Origin: Streptococcus mitis
GTDB taxonomy: Bacteria; Bacillota; Bacilli; Lactobacillales; Streptococcaceae
Assembly: GCA_001914195.1 (NCBI GenBank)
Contig: MKYF01000006.1
Coordinates: forward strand, 1-54,915
DNA: 54,915 bases
Direction: 5' to 3'
The position numbers and the translations under genes were made by a program. The notes below the pieces were generated by a model. It saw only the letters and a program-made list of their open reading frames with translations, had not been told where the DNA came from and ran no database searches. Positions 41,734 through 49,278 of the stretch are shown in pieces. The stretch's first letter is position 1; each line of letters begins with the position of its first letter.

Positions 41734-41778
41734 AAGGACGTTGATGTCCTTGGTAGTGTGATAGAGATGGAGTATAAT
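41734..41778 (+). promoter_or_regulatory. Operator and promoter before the secreted-protein gene
   Basis: Inverted repeat AAGGAC-gttgat-GTCCTT (41734-41751) overlaps the -35 TTGGTA (41750-41755). A 17-bp spacer and TATAAT (41773-41778) follow. The layout suggests control by the adjacent regulator. Confidence 0.65.
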
Positions 41779-41808
41779 GACTATAAAAGTTCATTTCAGG
41801 GTGCTATT

Positions 41809-41877
41809 TTGACAATTTAGAGAAAAACAAATAATTTTAGAATATCATTTGGTAATATAATAGTATCAACGTTGATA
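41809..41877 (+). promoter_or_regulatory. Second promoter region and 14-bp palindrome before the secreted-protein gene
   Basis: TTGACA (41809-41814) with TAATTT 17 bp on, and a separate TATAAT at 41856-41861. A perfect palindrome TATCAACGTTGATA (41864-41877) follows directly. Its core ACGTTGAT also occurs in the operator at 41734-41751, so it may be a second regulator site. Confidence 0.45.
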
Positions 41878-41935
41878 ATGGAAAGAGGAGCAAGTAACTC
41901 AACAATCTTGCTATAAAATAAGAGGAGGAAACAAA

Positions 41936-42415
41936 ATGAAAAACAAAATTATAACAAAAACAGTAGTTGTTTTAAGTTGTTTTTTAACCTTAAGTACTGT
42001 TGCTCTTCCTTCTGCAACTGTTTTTGCTACTACATCTTCGGTTTCAGGTAAAGCAACTCAACTTTCAAAACGTTCTAAGGCAATTAATAGTGAAGGAAAG
42101 CATATCTATGTAGATAATGGACGTATCTTAGAGTTTGATAAGGATACTATTTCACAAGAGGATATTCAAGCTGCTAAAATGGACAGAGGGAAGTGGTCTA
42201 TTGCAGTTAAAGCTATTCGAAAAGGTTATAATAGAGTCCCTTCAAATGTTAAAAGATGGATAAATCAATATATAGGTTTAAATGCGATACTGGGCACACT
42301 AGATCACTTTACTGGTTGGATTGAAGATGGAATCTACCAGTCTTGTAAGCGTGCAGGTATGCCAGATTGGATGGCTTGGACAGTAGCTAAAGCTTTGACC
42401 TTAATAGCACTATAG
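41936..42415 (+). CDS. Secreted bacteriocin-like protein
   Basis: A 159-residue protein with a Sec signal peptide: basic start MKNKIITK, a hydrophobic core, and a likely cut after VFA at residue 31. The mature ~128 residues have a basic middle (KAIRKGYNRVPSNVKRWINQ) and an amphipathic-to-hydrophobic end (GMPDWMAWTVAKALTLIAL). One Cys (SCKRAG) is left in the mature part, so there is no disulfide within the chain. It lacks a double-glycine leader. Size and layout recall Sec-exported bacteriocins such as streptococcin A-M57, a comparison from memory. Strong Shine-Dalgarno AGAGGAGG. Confidence 0.8.
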   Translation: MKNKIITKTVVVLSCFLTLSTVALPSATVFATTSSVSGKATQLSKRSKAINSEGKHIYVDNGRILEFDKDTISQEDIQAAKMDRGKWSIAVKAIRKGYNRVPSNVKRWINQYIGLNAILGTLDHFTGWIEDGIYQSCKRAGMPDWMAWTVAKALTLIAL

Positions 42416-42418
42416 TTT

Positions 42419-42577
42419 ATGAAAAAATTAATAAAATATGTCCCATTCTTCTTTTGTTTACTATACTTAATAAACGGAATACTTGATTTATCCACTTTAA
42501 ATATTTTAGGTGCAATTTTTAAAATTATAATTAGTACTTTGGGTATAATAGTTACATATCCGTTTTATAAAGAATGA
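42419..42577 (+). CDS. 52-residue membrane protein, candidate immunity protein
   Basis: A 52-codon frame starting three bases after the stop of the secreted-protein gene. It reads MKKLIKYVPFFFCLLYLING, then ILDLSTLNILGAIF and KIIISTLGIIVTYPFYKE. Basic start, two hydrophobic segments (about 8-22 and 28-47) and a charged end. There is no Shine-Dalgarno, so translation probably depends on ribosomes finishing the upstream gene. Small two-helix proteins directly behind a bacteriocin gene are often immunity proteins. No homology is claimed. Confidence 0.72.
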   Translation: MKKLIKYVPFFFCLLYLINGILDLSTLNILGAIFKIIISTLGIIVTYPFYKE

Positions 42578-42845
42578 AACGAATAATTTAAAGAAAGAAT
42601 TTTGTAATCAGTCTTATTTAGTTGTTCTTGTGCACAGTATGAATAATTAGTGTATACCATTCGCGAGTGATAAATAATAAACTTTAAAAGAAAAGTTTCT
42701 GACAACTAGTGATTGATTTTCCCCTGATTAGTTTCAGACAATTGTTTTTATGAATGATTTGTGGTTATGCTAAATTTACTTTATAGTATTTTTGCAATTA
42801 GAGTGCACCAATAGTGTTTTTATGTTGCACTTCATTTTATAACAG
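42578..42845. other. AT-rich gap between cassette and control segment copy 2
   Basis: About 270 bases with no gene. It contains two spaced near-copies of GTTTCTGACAA/GTTTCAGACAA and an inverted repeat AGTGCA/TGCACT (around 42800-42830). It may be decayed remnant DNA from an insertion or deletion; nothing coding was recognised. Confidence 0.5.
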
Positions 42846-42902
42846 GGAAAAATATTCATAGACATGGTGAAACAATGACAAAAATGTCCCTGCGGTTATC
42901 GC

Positions 42903-42939
42903 AAAACAGTTCTAAAGTTCGTTTTTAGAGCTGTTTTTT
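42903..42939 (+). terminator. Terminator in control segment copy 2
   Basis: AAAACAGTTCTAAAG/TTTTTAGAGCTGTTTT type stem with loop TTCGT and T run. It ends the secreted-protein transcript. Confidence 0.85.
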
Positions 42940-42977
42940 AGATATAAGCTAAAAATGACAAGGAATGGTTAGATTTT

Positions 42978-43022
42978 AAGGACATTGATGTCATTGATAG
43001 TGGTAGAAAAAACGATTATAAT
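42978..43022 (+). promoter_or_regulatory. Operator and promoter of the DUF1430/ABC unit
   Basis: AAGGAC-attgat-GTCATT (42978-42995) overlaps -35 TTGATA (42994-42999). A 17-bp spacer and TATAAT (43017-43022) follow. Same geometry as copy 1. Confidence 0.7.
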
Positions 43023-43127
43023 ATACTTGAAGATATGGTAGAGGAAAGAACTGAATCAGTATCTTAGCATAGCAGTGACTGTGGTCATCTTCTTACTAAG
43101 TGACCAAGTAACTTTTTGGAGGAAATG

Positions 43128-45158
43128 ATGAAACGTTTATTTATTTTGATTTCAATGGTATTGGTATCGCTTTATATGGTGATAAGTTCCGTTGACCATC
43201 GAGAAGAGATTTTATTTGGTAACTATCCCTCTGTTGACGTGCTGGGTACTGGGCTAGACCAATCAGTAGCTAATCGAGAAAAACTGACAGAGGCTTTGAG
43301 TCACTTGGCGGTAGACCACAATAGTCTCATCGCCCGTCGAATCGTTGAGCCAAATGAAGCTGGAGAAACACGCTTTACCTATGCCACTTATGGCCAGGGA
43401 GAGCTTCCAGAAGGTTTGACCATTTCCTCCAAGGAGAGTGCAGAAACGAGTGATTTATTAGGTTCTTACTTGATTGTATCAGGAAGTTTGGATGGAGTGA
43501 GCTTACAGACCGCCTTGAAAGAACTTGGCTATAATGGGTTTGTCTCGAATAGAACAGAGGCGTTTTCGATGGTCGTCCTCTTGGCGGGCACCCCTATGGT
43601 GCTACTGAGTTTAGCTATTTTTCTGCTGACCTTTATGAGTTTGACTCTGATTTATCGGATCAAGTCCCTTCGTCAAGCAGGGATTCGCTTAATAGCTGGT
43701 GAGAGCTTGTTTGGGGTTGCTCTCAGACCGGTGTTAGAAGATGTGAGACAGCTTATTTTCTCGGTACTGGTATCCAGTCTTTTGGGATTGGGGATTCTCT
43801 GGTATCAAGGTGCTTTGTTTATGGCAACGGCGCAACTGGTCATCATTGGTCTTCTGTTTTATGGATTGGCCTTGGTAGGGATTTCTACCTTACTAAGTGT
43901 CGTGTATCTACTTGGATTACAGGAAAATAGTCTGGTGGATCTGTTGAAAGGAAAACTCCCTCTCAAACGTATGATGACATTGATGATGATAGGGCAACTC
44001 TTGGCCGTGCTGGTGGTCGGCTCGAGTGCGACTGCTCTCCTACCCCACTACCGTGAGATGCAAGAGATGGAGAGAGCTAGCGATAAATGGAGCCAGTCCT
44101 CAGACCGTTACCGTCTATCCTTTGGTTGGTCTAGTGCATTTGCTGATGAAGAAGGGGTGCGTAAGGATAATCGTGAGTGGCAGACATTTACTGAAGAACG
44201 GTTAGCAAATACAGACTCTTTTTATATCATGAGCAATGTTGACAATTTCTCAGATGGAGCAGAAGTGGATCTAGATGGCAATCGCCTCAATGACTACACA
44301 CCGTCAGGGAATGTTATCTATGTCTCACCGCGCTATCTGATAGAAGAAAAGATTACCGTTTCTTCAGAGTTTATGGACAAGATGCAAAACTTGTCTGAGG
44401 GAGAGTTTGGGCTGATCTTGCCTAAGAGCTTGCGAGAGCAATCTGCCTACTATCAAGGATTATTTACAGATTACTTGCAAAACTTTTCATCTGAAAGTGT
44501 AGAAGTGACGAGTCAGAAACACTACCTCCCACAGGTAACGCTAACTTTTACAGAAACAGGACAGGAACGCTTCCTCTATAACGATGGGTACAAGACGACA
44601 CGCCAGTACCTAAAAGATCCGATTATTGTAGTTTTAACGCCGCAAGCGACTGGAACAAGGCCTGTTGCAGGAATGTTATGGGGAACTACGGCTAATAGTG
44701 CCTTAAAACTAGATCGATATGGAGATAGTATCACAGCTCTAAAAGAGCAAGGTCTGTATCACAAAGTCTCTTATTTGGTAAAAAGCCAGCTATTTTTTGC
44801 CAAGGTACTAAATGACAAACGGATGGAGTTCTACTCTCTCCTTATAGGAACTATTTTGACCCTATCTACGGCTATCTTGCTATTTGACTCTATGAATCTT
44901 CTCTATTTTGAGCAGTTCAGACGGGAGATCATGATTAGACGTCTTTCTGGTATGACAATTTATGAGCTTCATGGCAAGTATTTACTGGCGCAAGGAGGAG
45001 TTCTCTTGCTTGGCCTAATCCTATCTAGTGTTTTGACAGGAGATAGCTTGATTAGCGCTCTAGTTGTAGCTTTGTTTACGCTTAACGCTCTGTTGATTTT
45101 AGTAAGGCAGGACAAAAAAGAAGAAGCTGGTGGCATGGCAGTATTGAAAGGAAAATAA
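43128..45158 (+). CDS. Bacteriocin-associated integral membrane protein (DUF1430-like)
   Basis: A 676-residue membrane protein with an N-terminal anchor (RLFILISMVLVSLYMVI). A cluster of spans lies around residues 148-175, 205-265 and 285-305, then a large extracellular domain (~305-570), and about three C-terminal spans ending KKEEAGG. This FtsX/MacB-like plan is that of the putative immunity proteins found with bacteriocin ABC ATPases, including the lactococcin 972 group. The ATG at 43128 is 5 nt after GGAGG. It probably pairs with the next ATPase in self-protection or export. Confidence 0.88.
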   Translation: MKRLFILISMVLVSLYMVISSVDHREEILFGNYPSVDVLGTGLDQSVANREKLTEALSHLAVDHNSLIARRIVEPNEAGETRFTYATYGQGELPEGLTISSKESAETSDLLGSYLIVSGSLDGVSLQTALKELGYNGFVSNRTEAFSMVVLLAGTPMVLLSLAIFLLTFMSLTLIYRIKSLRQAGIRLIAGESLFGVALRPVLEDVRQLIFSVLVSSLLGLGILWYQGALFMATAQLVIIGLLFYGLALVGISTLLSVVYLLGLQENSLVDLLKGKLPLKRMMTLMMIGQLLAVLVVGSSATALLPHYREMQEMERASDKWSQSSDRYRLSFGWSSAFADEEGVRKDNREWQTFTEERLANTDSFYIMSNVDNFSDGAEVDLDGNRLNDYTPSGNVIYVSPRYLIEEKITVSSEFMDKMQNLSEGEFGLILPKSLREQSAYYQGLFTDYLQNFSSESVEVTSQKHYLPQVTLTFTETGQERFLYNDGYKTTRQYLKDPIIVVLTPQATGTRPVAGMLWGTTANSALKLDRYGDSITALKEQGLYHKVSYLVKSQLFFAKVLNDKRMEFYSLLIGTILTLSTAILLFDSMNLLYFEQFRREIMIRRLSGMTIYELHGKYLLAQGGVLLLGLILSSVLTGDSLISALVVALFTLNALLILVRQDKKEEAGGMAVLKGK

Positions 45159-45159
45159 G

Positions 45160-45801
45160 ATGATTGATATTCAAGGATTGGAAAAGAAATTTAATGACCG
45201 AGCGATTTTCTCTGGTTTGAATCTCAAACTGGAGAAGGGTAAGGTTTATGCCTTAATCGGGAAGAGTGGGAGCGGAAAGACGACGCTGCTGAATATCTTA
45301 GGCAAACTAGAAAAGATAGATGGAGGAAGGGTTCTCTATCAGGGGAAAGATTTAAAAACCATTCCCACTCGTGAGTATTTTCGAGACCAGATGGGCTATC
45401 TCTTTCAAAATTTTGGCCTCTTAGAAAACCAATCAATCAAAGAGAATTTGGATTTGGGCTTTGTCGGTCAAAAGATTTCAAAAGTAGAACGTTTGGAAAG
45501 GCAAGTGGAGGCTTTAGAAAAGGTTAATCTAGGGTATTTGGATCTAGAACAAAAAATTTATACTTTATCTGGGGGAGAGGCTCAACGAGTTGCCCTTGCG
45601 AAGACTATTTTGAAAAATCCACCCTTGATTTTGGCAGATGAACCAACAGCAGCTCTTGATCCTGAAAATTCAGAGGAGGTTATGAATCTCTTGGTGGGCT
45701 TGAAAGATGAAAATCGAATGATCGTCATTGCGACCCATAATCCCCTAGTCTGGAATAAGGCTGATGAAATCATTGATATGAGGGAGCTTGCTCATGTGTG
45801 A
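45160..45801 (+). CDS. Bacteriocin-type ABC transporter ATP-binding protein
   Basis: A 213-residue ATPase of the MacB/LolD-like class. Walker A is GKSGSGKTTLL (residues ~34-44), the Q-loop is in YLFQNFGLL, signature LSGGEAQR, Walker B ILADEPTAALD, and H-loop ATHNP. It starts one base after the DUF1430-like gene and has no membrane domain of its own, so the two form the transporter. The family resembles lactococcin 972-group exporters. Confidence 0.93.
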   Translation: MIDIQGLEKKFNDRAIFSGLNLKLEKGKVYALIGKSGSGKTTLLNILGKLEKIDGGRVLYQGKDLKTIPTREYFRDQMGYLFQNFGLLENQSIKENLDLGFVGQKISKVERLERQVEALEKVNLGYLDLEQKIYTLSGGEAQRVALAKTILKNPPLILADEPTAALDPENSEEVMNLLVGLKDENRMIVIATHNPLVWNKADEIIDMRELAHV

Positions 45802-46102
45802 AAAAATCCGTATTCGCAGGGTATCTGATTATCCTAGTGCCAGAGGTGGTTTAGAAGATATTCTCATCATGGAAAATATGACCAATCATCTTCTTTTAGT
45901 TCAAATCCGAGTGAATGGCTATTTGCTTGATTTTGCTAGTATTGAAGGGCAAAGGCAAAAGCATTATCGCTTGAAAAATTTACCTCAGACGGTTGAACTG
46001 ACAGTGGATGATGTGGAGGAGGATGTGGATTTGACCCTACCCGAAAATCGAAGTTATCAAGAAGCTGATTTTTTTGAACGCATGTTTCGAGAGAAGCGCT
46101 AA
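45794..46102 (+). CDS. Hypothetical protein, last gene of the bacteriocin-associated operon
   Basis: A 102-residue soluble acidic protein (MCEKIRIRRVSDYPSARGG to FFERMFREKR) with no signal or membrane segment. It overlaps the ABC ATPase gene by 8 nt. The ATG at 45794 is preceded by AGGGAGC at normal spacing. No family is recognised. Tight linkage suggests a role with the transporter. A terminator follows at 46126-46158. Confidence 0.8.
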   Translation: MCEKIRIRRVSDYPSARGGLEDILIMENMTNHLLLVQIRVNGYLLDFASIEGQRQKHYRLKNLPQTVELTVDDVEEDVDLTLPENRSYQEADFFERMFREKR

Positions 46103-46125
46103 GCCCACTTTTAAAGATTTCCAAG

Positions 46126-46158
46126 ACTATCTTTCTTCATGAGGAAAGATAGTTTTTT
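46126..46158 (+). terminator. Terminator of the DUF1430/ABC unit
   Basis: ACTATCTTTC/GAAAGATAGT stem, 8-nt loop, then six T. It closes the accessory locus. Confidence 0.9.
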
Positions 46159-46193
46159 GGTATGATTTTCACCCCCAAAATACAAGGGGAATG

Positions 46194-46202
46194 TGTTACA
46201 AT
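46194..46202 (+). promoter_or_regulatory. rsmA extended -10 promoter
   Basis: TGTTACAAT, 30 bases before rsmA. First housekeeping promoter after the accessory locus. Confidence 0.6.
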
Positions 46203-46232
46203 AGAAGTAACAGATAATAGAAAAGAGAATAA

Positions 46233-47105
46233 ATGAGAATTGCAGATTATAGTGTGACCAAGGCAGTGCTGGAGCGTCACGGTTTTACCTTTAAAAAGTC
46301 CTTTGGGCAAAATTTCTTGACAGATACCAATATCCTACAAAAAATCGTGGATACGGCTGAGATTGATGACCAGGTCAATGTTATCGAAATCGGGCCAGGG
46401 ATTGGTGCCTTGACGGAGTTTCTGGCTGAGCGTGCAGCAGAGGTCATGGCCTTTGAGATCGACCACCGTTTGGTGCCTATTTTGGCAGATACCTTGCGTG
46501 ATTTTGACAATGTGACCGTAGTCAACGAGGACATTCTCAAGGTCGATTTGGCGCAACATATCCAGAATTTCAAAAATCCTGACCTGCCAATCAAGGTAGT
46601 GGCTAATCTGCCTTACTACATCACAACGCCTATTCTCATGCACTTGATTGAAAGTGGCATTCCTTTTAGTGAGTTTGTCGTTATGATGCAGAAAGAAGTG
46701 GCGGATCGGATTTCGGCCCAGCCTAATACCAAGGCTTACGGTAGCTTGTCGATTGCGGTTCAGTACTACATGACAGCCAAGGTTGCCTTCATCGTGCCTC
46801 GTACGGTATTTGTGCCAGCACCAAATGTGGACTCTGCTATTTTGAAAATGGTGCGTCGTCCAGAGCCAGCTGTAGCAGTGGAAGACGAGAGCTTCTTCTT
46901 TAAGATTTCCAAGGCAAGTTTCACCCATCGCCGCAAGACCTTGTGGAATAACCTGACAGGTTACTTTGGCAAGACTGAGGAAGTCAAGGACAAGCTGACC
47001 AAGGCTTTGGACCAAGCAGGCTTGTCACCAAGTGTGCGTGGGGAAACTCTCAGCTTGGAAGAGTTTGCCAGCCTAGCAGATGCACTTAAAGGGCAAGGAC
47101 TCTAA
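46233..47105 (+). CDS. rsmA: 16S rRNA dimethyladenosine transferase (KsgA)
   Basis: A 290-residue SAM-dependent methyltransferase that dimethylates two adenosines near the 3' end of 16S rRNA. It has KKSFGQNFLTD at the start, SAM motif IEIGPGIGALTEFL, the catalytic NLPYYITTPILMHL, and VPRTVFVPAPNVDS. The C-terminal domain carries the FTHRRKTLWNNL motif. It starts a run of ribosome-biogenesis and other genes with tight spacing: rsgA begins one base after its stop. Confidence 0.97.
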   Translation: MRIADYSVTKAVLERHGFTFKKSFGQNFLTDTNILQKIVDTAEIDDQVNVIEIGPGIGALTEFLAERAAEVMAFEIDHRLVPILADTLRDFDNVTVVNEDILKVDLAQHIQNFKNPDLPIKVVANLPYYITTPILMHLIESGIPFSEFVVMMQKEVADRISAQPNTKAYGSLSIAVQYYMTAKVAFIVPRTVFVPAPNVDSAILKMVRRPEPAVAVEDESFFFKISKASFTHRRKTLWNNLTGYFGKTEEVKDKLTKALDQAGLSPSVRGETLSLEEFASLADALKGQGL

Positions 47106-47106
47106 G

Positions 47107-47985
47107 ATGCAGGGACAAATCATTAAAGCCTTGGCTGGGTTCTACTATGTAGAGAGTGATGGCCAGGTCTATCAAACACGCGCGCGTGGGAATTTCCGTA
47201 AAAAAGGCCATACTCCCTACGTTGGGGACTGGGTAGATTTCTCTGCGGAGGAAAATTCAGAAGGCTATATTCTCAAGATTCACGAACGGAAAAACAGTCT
47301 GGTCCGTCCGCCCATTGTCAATATTGACCAAGCTGTAGTAATCATGTCCGTCAAGGAACCTGATTTTAACAGCAATTTGTTGGATCGTTTCTTAGTTCTT
47401 TTGGAACACAAGGGCATCCATCCCATCGTCTATATTTCCAAGATGGACCTACTGGAAGATAGGTCAGAATTGGATTTTTATGAACAGGCTTATGGTGACA
47501 TCGGCTATGACTTTGTGACCAGTAAAGAAGGACTCCTGCCTTTGTTAACAGGCAAGGTTACAGTCTTTATGGGGCAGACAGGTGTTGGGAAGTCAACTCT
47601 TCTCAATAAAATCGCACCAGACCTCAATCTTGAAACAGGAGAAATCTCAGACAGTCTGGGTCGCGGGCGCCACACTACTCGAGCAGTTAGTTTTTATAAT
47701 CTCAATGGAGGTAAAATCGCAGACACACCAGGTTTTTCATCATTGGATTATGAAGTAACAACGGCTGAAGACCTCAATCAGGTCTTCCCAGAGATTGCTA
47801 CTGTCAGTCGAGACTGCAAATTCCGCACTTGTACCCATACCCATGAGCCGTCCTGTGCAGTGAAGCCGGCAGTAGAAGAGGGTGCCATTGCCACCTTCCG
47901 TTTTGACAACTACCTGCAATTCCTCAGTGAGATTGAAAATCGCAGAGAAACCTATAAAAAAGTCAGCAAAAAAATTCCAAAATAA
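47107..47985 (+). CDS. rsgA: Ribosome small subunit-dependent GTPase A
   Basis: A 292-residue circularly permuted GTPase aiding 30S maturation. An N-terminal OB fold (residues ~1-65) precedes the permuted G domain, with G4 SKMDLL before G1 GQTGVGKSTLLN and G3 DTPGFSS. The C-terminal zinc knuckle is CKFRTCTHTHEPSC. The start at 47107 was chosen as MQGQIIKAL, following AAGGACTCTAAG. Co-transcribed with rsmA and rpe. Confidence 0.97.
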   Translation: MQGQIIKALAGFYYVESDGQVYQTRARGNFRKKGHTPYVGDWVDFSAEENSEGYILKIHERKNSLVRPPIVNIDQAVVIMSVKEPDFNSNLLDRFLVLLEHKGIHPIVYISKMDLLEDRSELDFYEQAYGDIGYDFVTSKEGLLPLLTGKVTVFMGQTGVGKSTLLNKIAPDLNLETGEISDSLGRGRHTTRAVSFYNLNGGKIADTPGFSSLDYEVTTAEDLNQVFPEIATVSRDCKFRTCTHTHEPSCAVKPAVEEGAIATFRFDNYLQFLSEIENRRETYKKVSKKIPK

Positions 47986-47995
47986 GGAGAAACCT

Positions 47996-48652
47996 ATGTC
48001 TCAATACAAGATTGCTCCGTCAATTCTGGCAGCAGATTATGCCAACTTTGAACGTGAAATCAAACGCCTAGAAGCAACTGGGGCAGAATATGCCCATATC
48101 GATATCATGGATGGGCACTTTGTGCCACAAATCAGTTTTGGTGCAGGTGTGGTCGAAGCTCTTCGCCCTCATAGCAAGATGGTCTTTGACTGCCACTTGA
48201 TGGTAGCTAATCCTGAGCATCATTTAGAAGACTTTGCGCGCGCAGGTGCAGATATCATCAGTATCCATGTAGAAGCAACACCTCATATCCATGGCGCCCT
48301 CCAAAAAATTCGTTCTCTAGGGGTCAAACCTTCAGTTGTTATCAATCCTGGCACACCAGTTGAAGCCATCAAGCACGTCCTTCATCTAGTTGACCAAGTT
48401 TTAGTCATGACAGTTAACCCAGGCTTTGGTGGGCAAGCCTTTCTACCAGAGACCATGGATAAGGTCCGTGAGTTGGTTGCTCTTCGTGATGAAAAAGGCT
48501 TGAACTTTGAAATCGAAGTGGATGGTGGTATTGATGATCAAACCATTGCTCTAGCCAAAGAAGCTGGTGCGACCGTTTTTGTAGCCGGTTCCTATGTCTT
48601 TAAGGGAGATGTCAATGAGCGAGTACAAACTCTCAGAAAACAACTGGACTAG
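47996..48652 (+). CDS. rpe: Ribulose-phosphate 3-epimerase
   Basis: A 218-residue TIM-barrel enzyme of the pentose phosphate pathway. Metal and active-site motifs: SILAADYANF, HIDIMDGHFVP, DCHLMV, MTVNPGFGGQ and EVDGGID. The start follows AAGGAGAAACCT, and the longer upstream frame is part of rsgA. It overlaps thiN by 38 nt. Confidence 0.98.
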   Translation: MSQYKIAPSILAADYANFEREIKRLEATGAEYAHIDIMDGHFVPQISFGAGVVEALRPHSKMVFDCHLMVANPEHHLEDFARAGADIISIHVEATPHIHGALQKIRSLGVKPSVVINPGTPVEAIKHVLHLVDQVLVMTVNPGFGGQAFLPETMDKVRELVALRDEKGLNFEIEVDGGIDDQTIALAKEAGATVFVAGSYVFKGDVNERVQTLRKQLD

Positions 48653-49277
48653 GGTTGCCGTTTTTGCTGGCGGAGACCGCGGTCATTATCGGACGGACTT
48701 TGATAGCTTTGTCGGTGTTGATCGAGGCTCGCTCTGGGTCTTGGAAGAAAAGCTGCCTCTTGCTCTAGCAGTTGGGGATTTTGATTCTGTCACTGCAGAA
48801 GAGTGTCAGGTGATTCAAAAATGTGCCCAGCATTTTGTCCAAGCCCGACCAGAAAAGGATGATACTGATCTGGAATTGGCTCTCTTGACCATCTTTGAGC
48901 AAAATCCTCAGGCTGAGGTCACTATTTTCGGTGCTTTGGGAGGTCGTATTGACCATATGCTGGCTAACGTCTTTCTACCTAGCAATACTAAGTTAGCACC
49001 CTATATGCGCCAGATAGAAATTGAGGATGGGCAAAACTTGATTGCCTATTGTCCAGAAGGGACCAGTCAGCTTGAACCACGTTCAGACTACGACTATCTA
49101 GCCTTTATGCCAGTTCGAGATAGCCAGCTGACTATTCTCGGTGCTAAGTATGAGTTGACAGAGGAAAATTTTTTCTTTAAAAAAGTGTACGCTTCTAACG
49201 AATATATAGATAGGGAAGTGTCGGTGACTTGCCCAGATGGCTATGTGGTCGTGCTACATAGTAAGGACAGGAGGTAG
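48615..49277 (+). CDS. thiN: Thiamine pyrophosphokinase
   Basis: A 220-residue enzyme making thiamine pyrophosphate from thiamine and ATP. Motifs: VGVDRGSLWVL, VGDFDSVT, RPEKDDTDLELAL and FGALGGRIDHMLAN. The ATG at 48615 has AAGGGAG 6 nt upstream; the earlier ATG at 48609 touches the ribosome site. It overlaps the end of rpe and is followed one base later by rmuC. Confidence 0.95.
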   Translation: MSEYKLSENNWTRVAVFAGGDRGHYRTDFDSFVGVDRGSLWVLEEKLPLALAVGDFDSVTAEECQVIQKCAQHFVQARPEKDDTDLELALLTIFEQNPQAEVTIFGALGGRIDHMLANVFLPSNTKLAPYMRQIEIEDGQNLIAYCPEGTSQLEPRSDYDYLAFMPVRDSQLTILGAKYELTEENFFFKKVYASNEYIDREVSVTCPDGYVVVLHSKDRR

Positions 49278-49278
49278 A

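Larger units (their letters stand above)
41604..41778 (+). repeat. Duplicated control segment, copy 1
   Basis: About 175 bp, closely repeated at 42846-43022. Conserved blocks in order: the last ~14 bases of the regulator gene, GACA-aaaa-TGTC, the terminator hairpin, ATATAAGCTAAAAATGACA, the AAGGAC/GTCCTT operator, and TATAAT. Positions were aligned by eye. Confidence 0.85.
42846..43022 (+). repeat. Duplicated control segment, copy 2
   Basis: Near-copy of 41604-41778. It begins with AAAAATATTCATAGACAT, equivalent to the 3' end of the regulator gene in copy 1, although no regulator gene stands before it here. It continues through terminator, operator and TATAAT. Confidence 0.85.

Noticed and set aside
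41878..41916. 12-codon frame that could be a regulator signal peptide
   Set aside because: No secretion signal and no hydrophobic or Phr-like pattern; it lies in the leader and includes the AGCAAG/CTTGCT hairpin.
41936..42415. Secreted protein as a lactococcin 972 homologue, given the lactococcin 972-type ABC genes nearby
   Set aside because: It is longer than that family and I do not see its usual Trp/Gly and Ser/His-rich C-terminal pattern, so I call it only bacteriocin-like.
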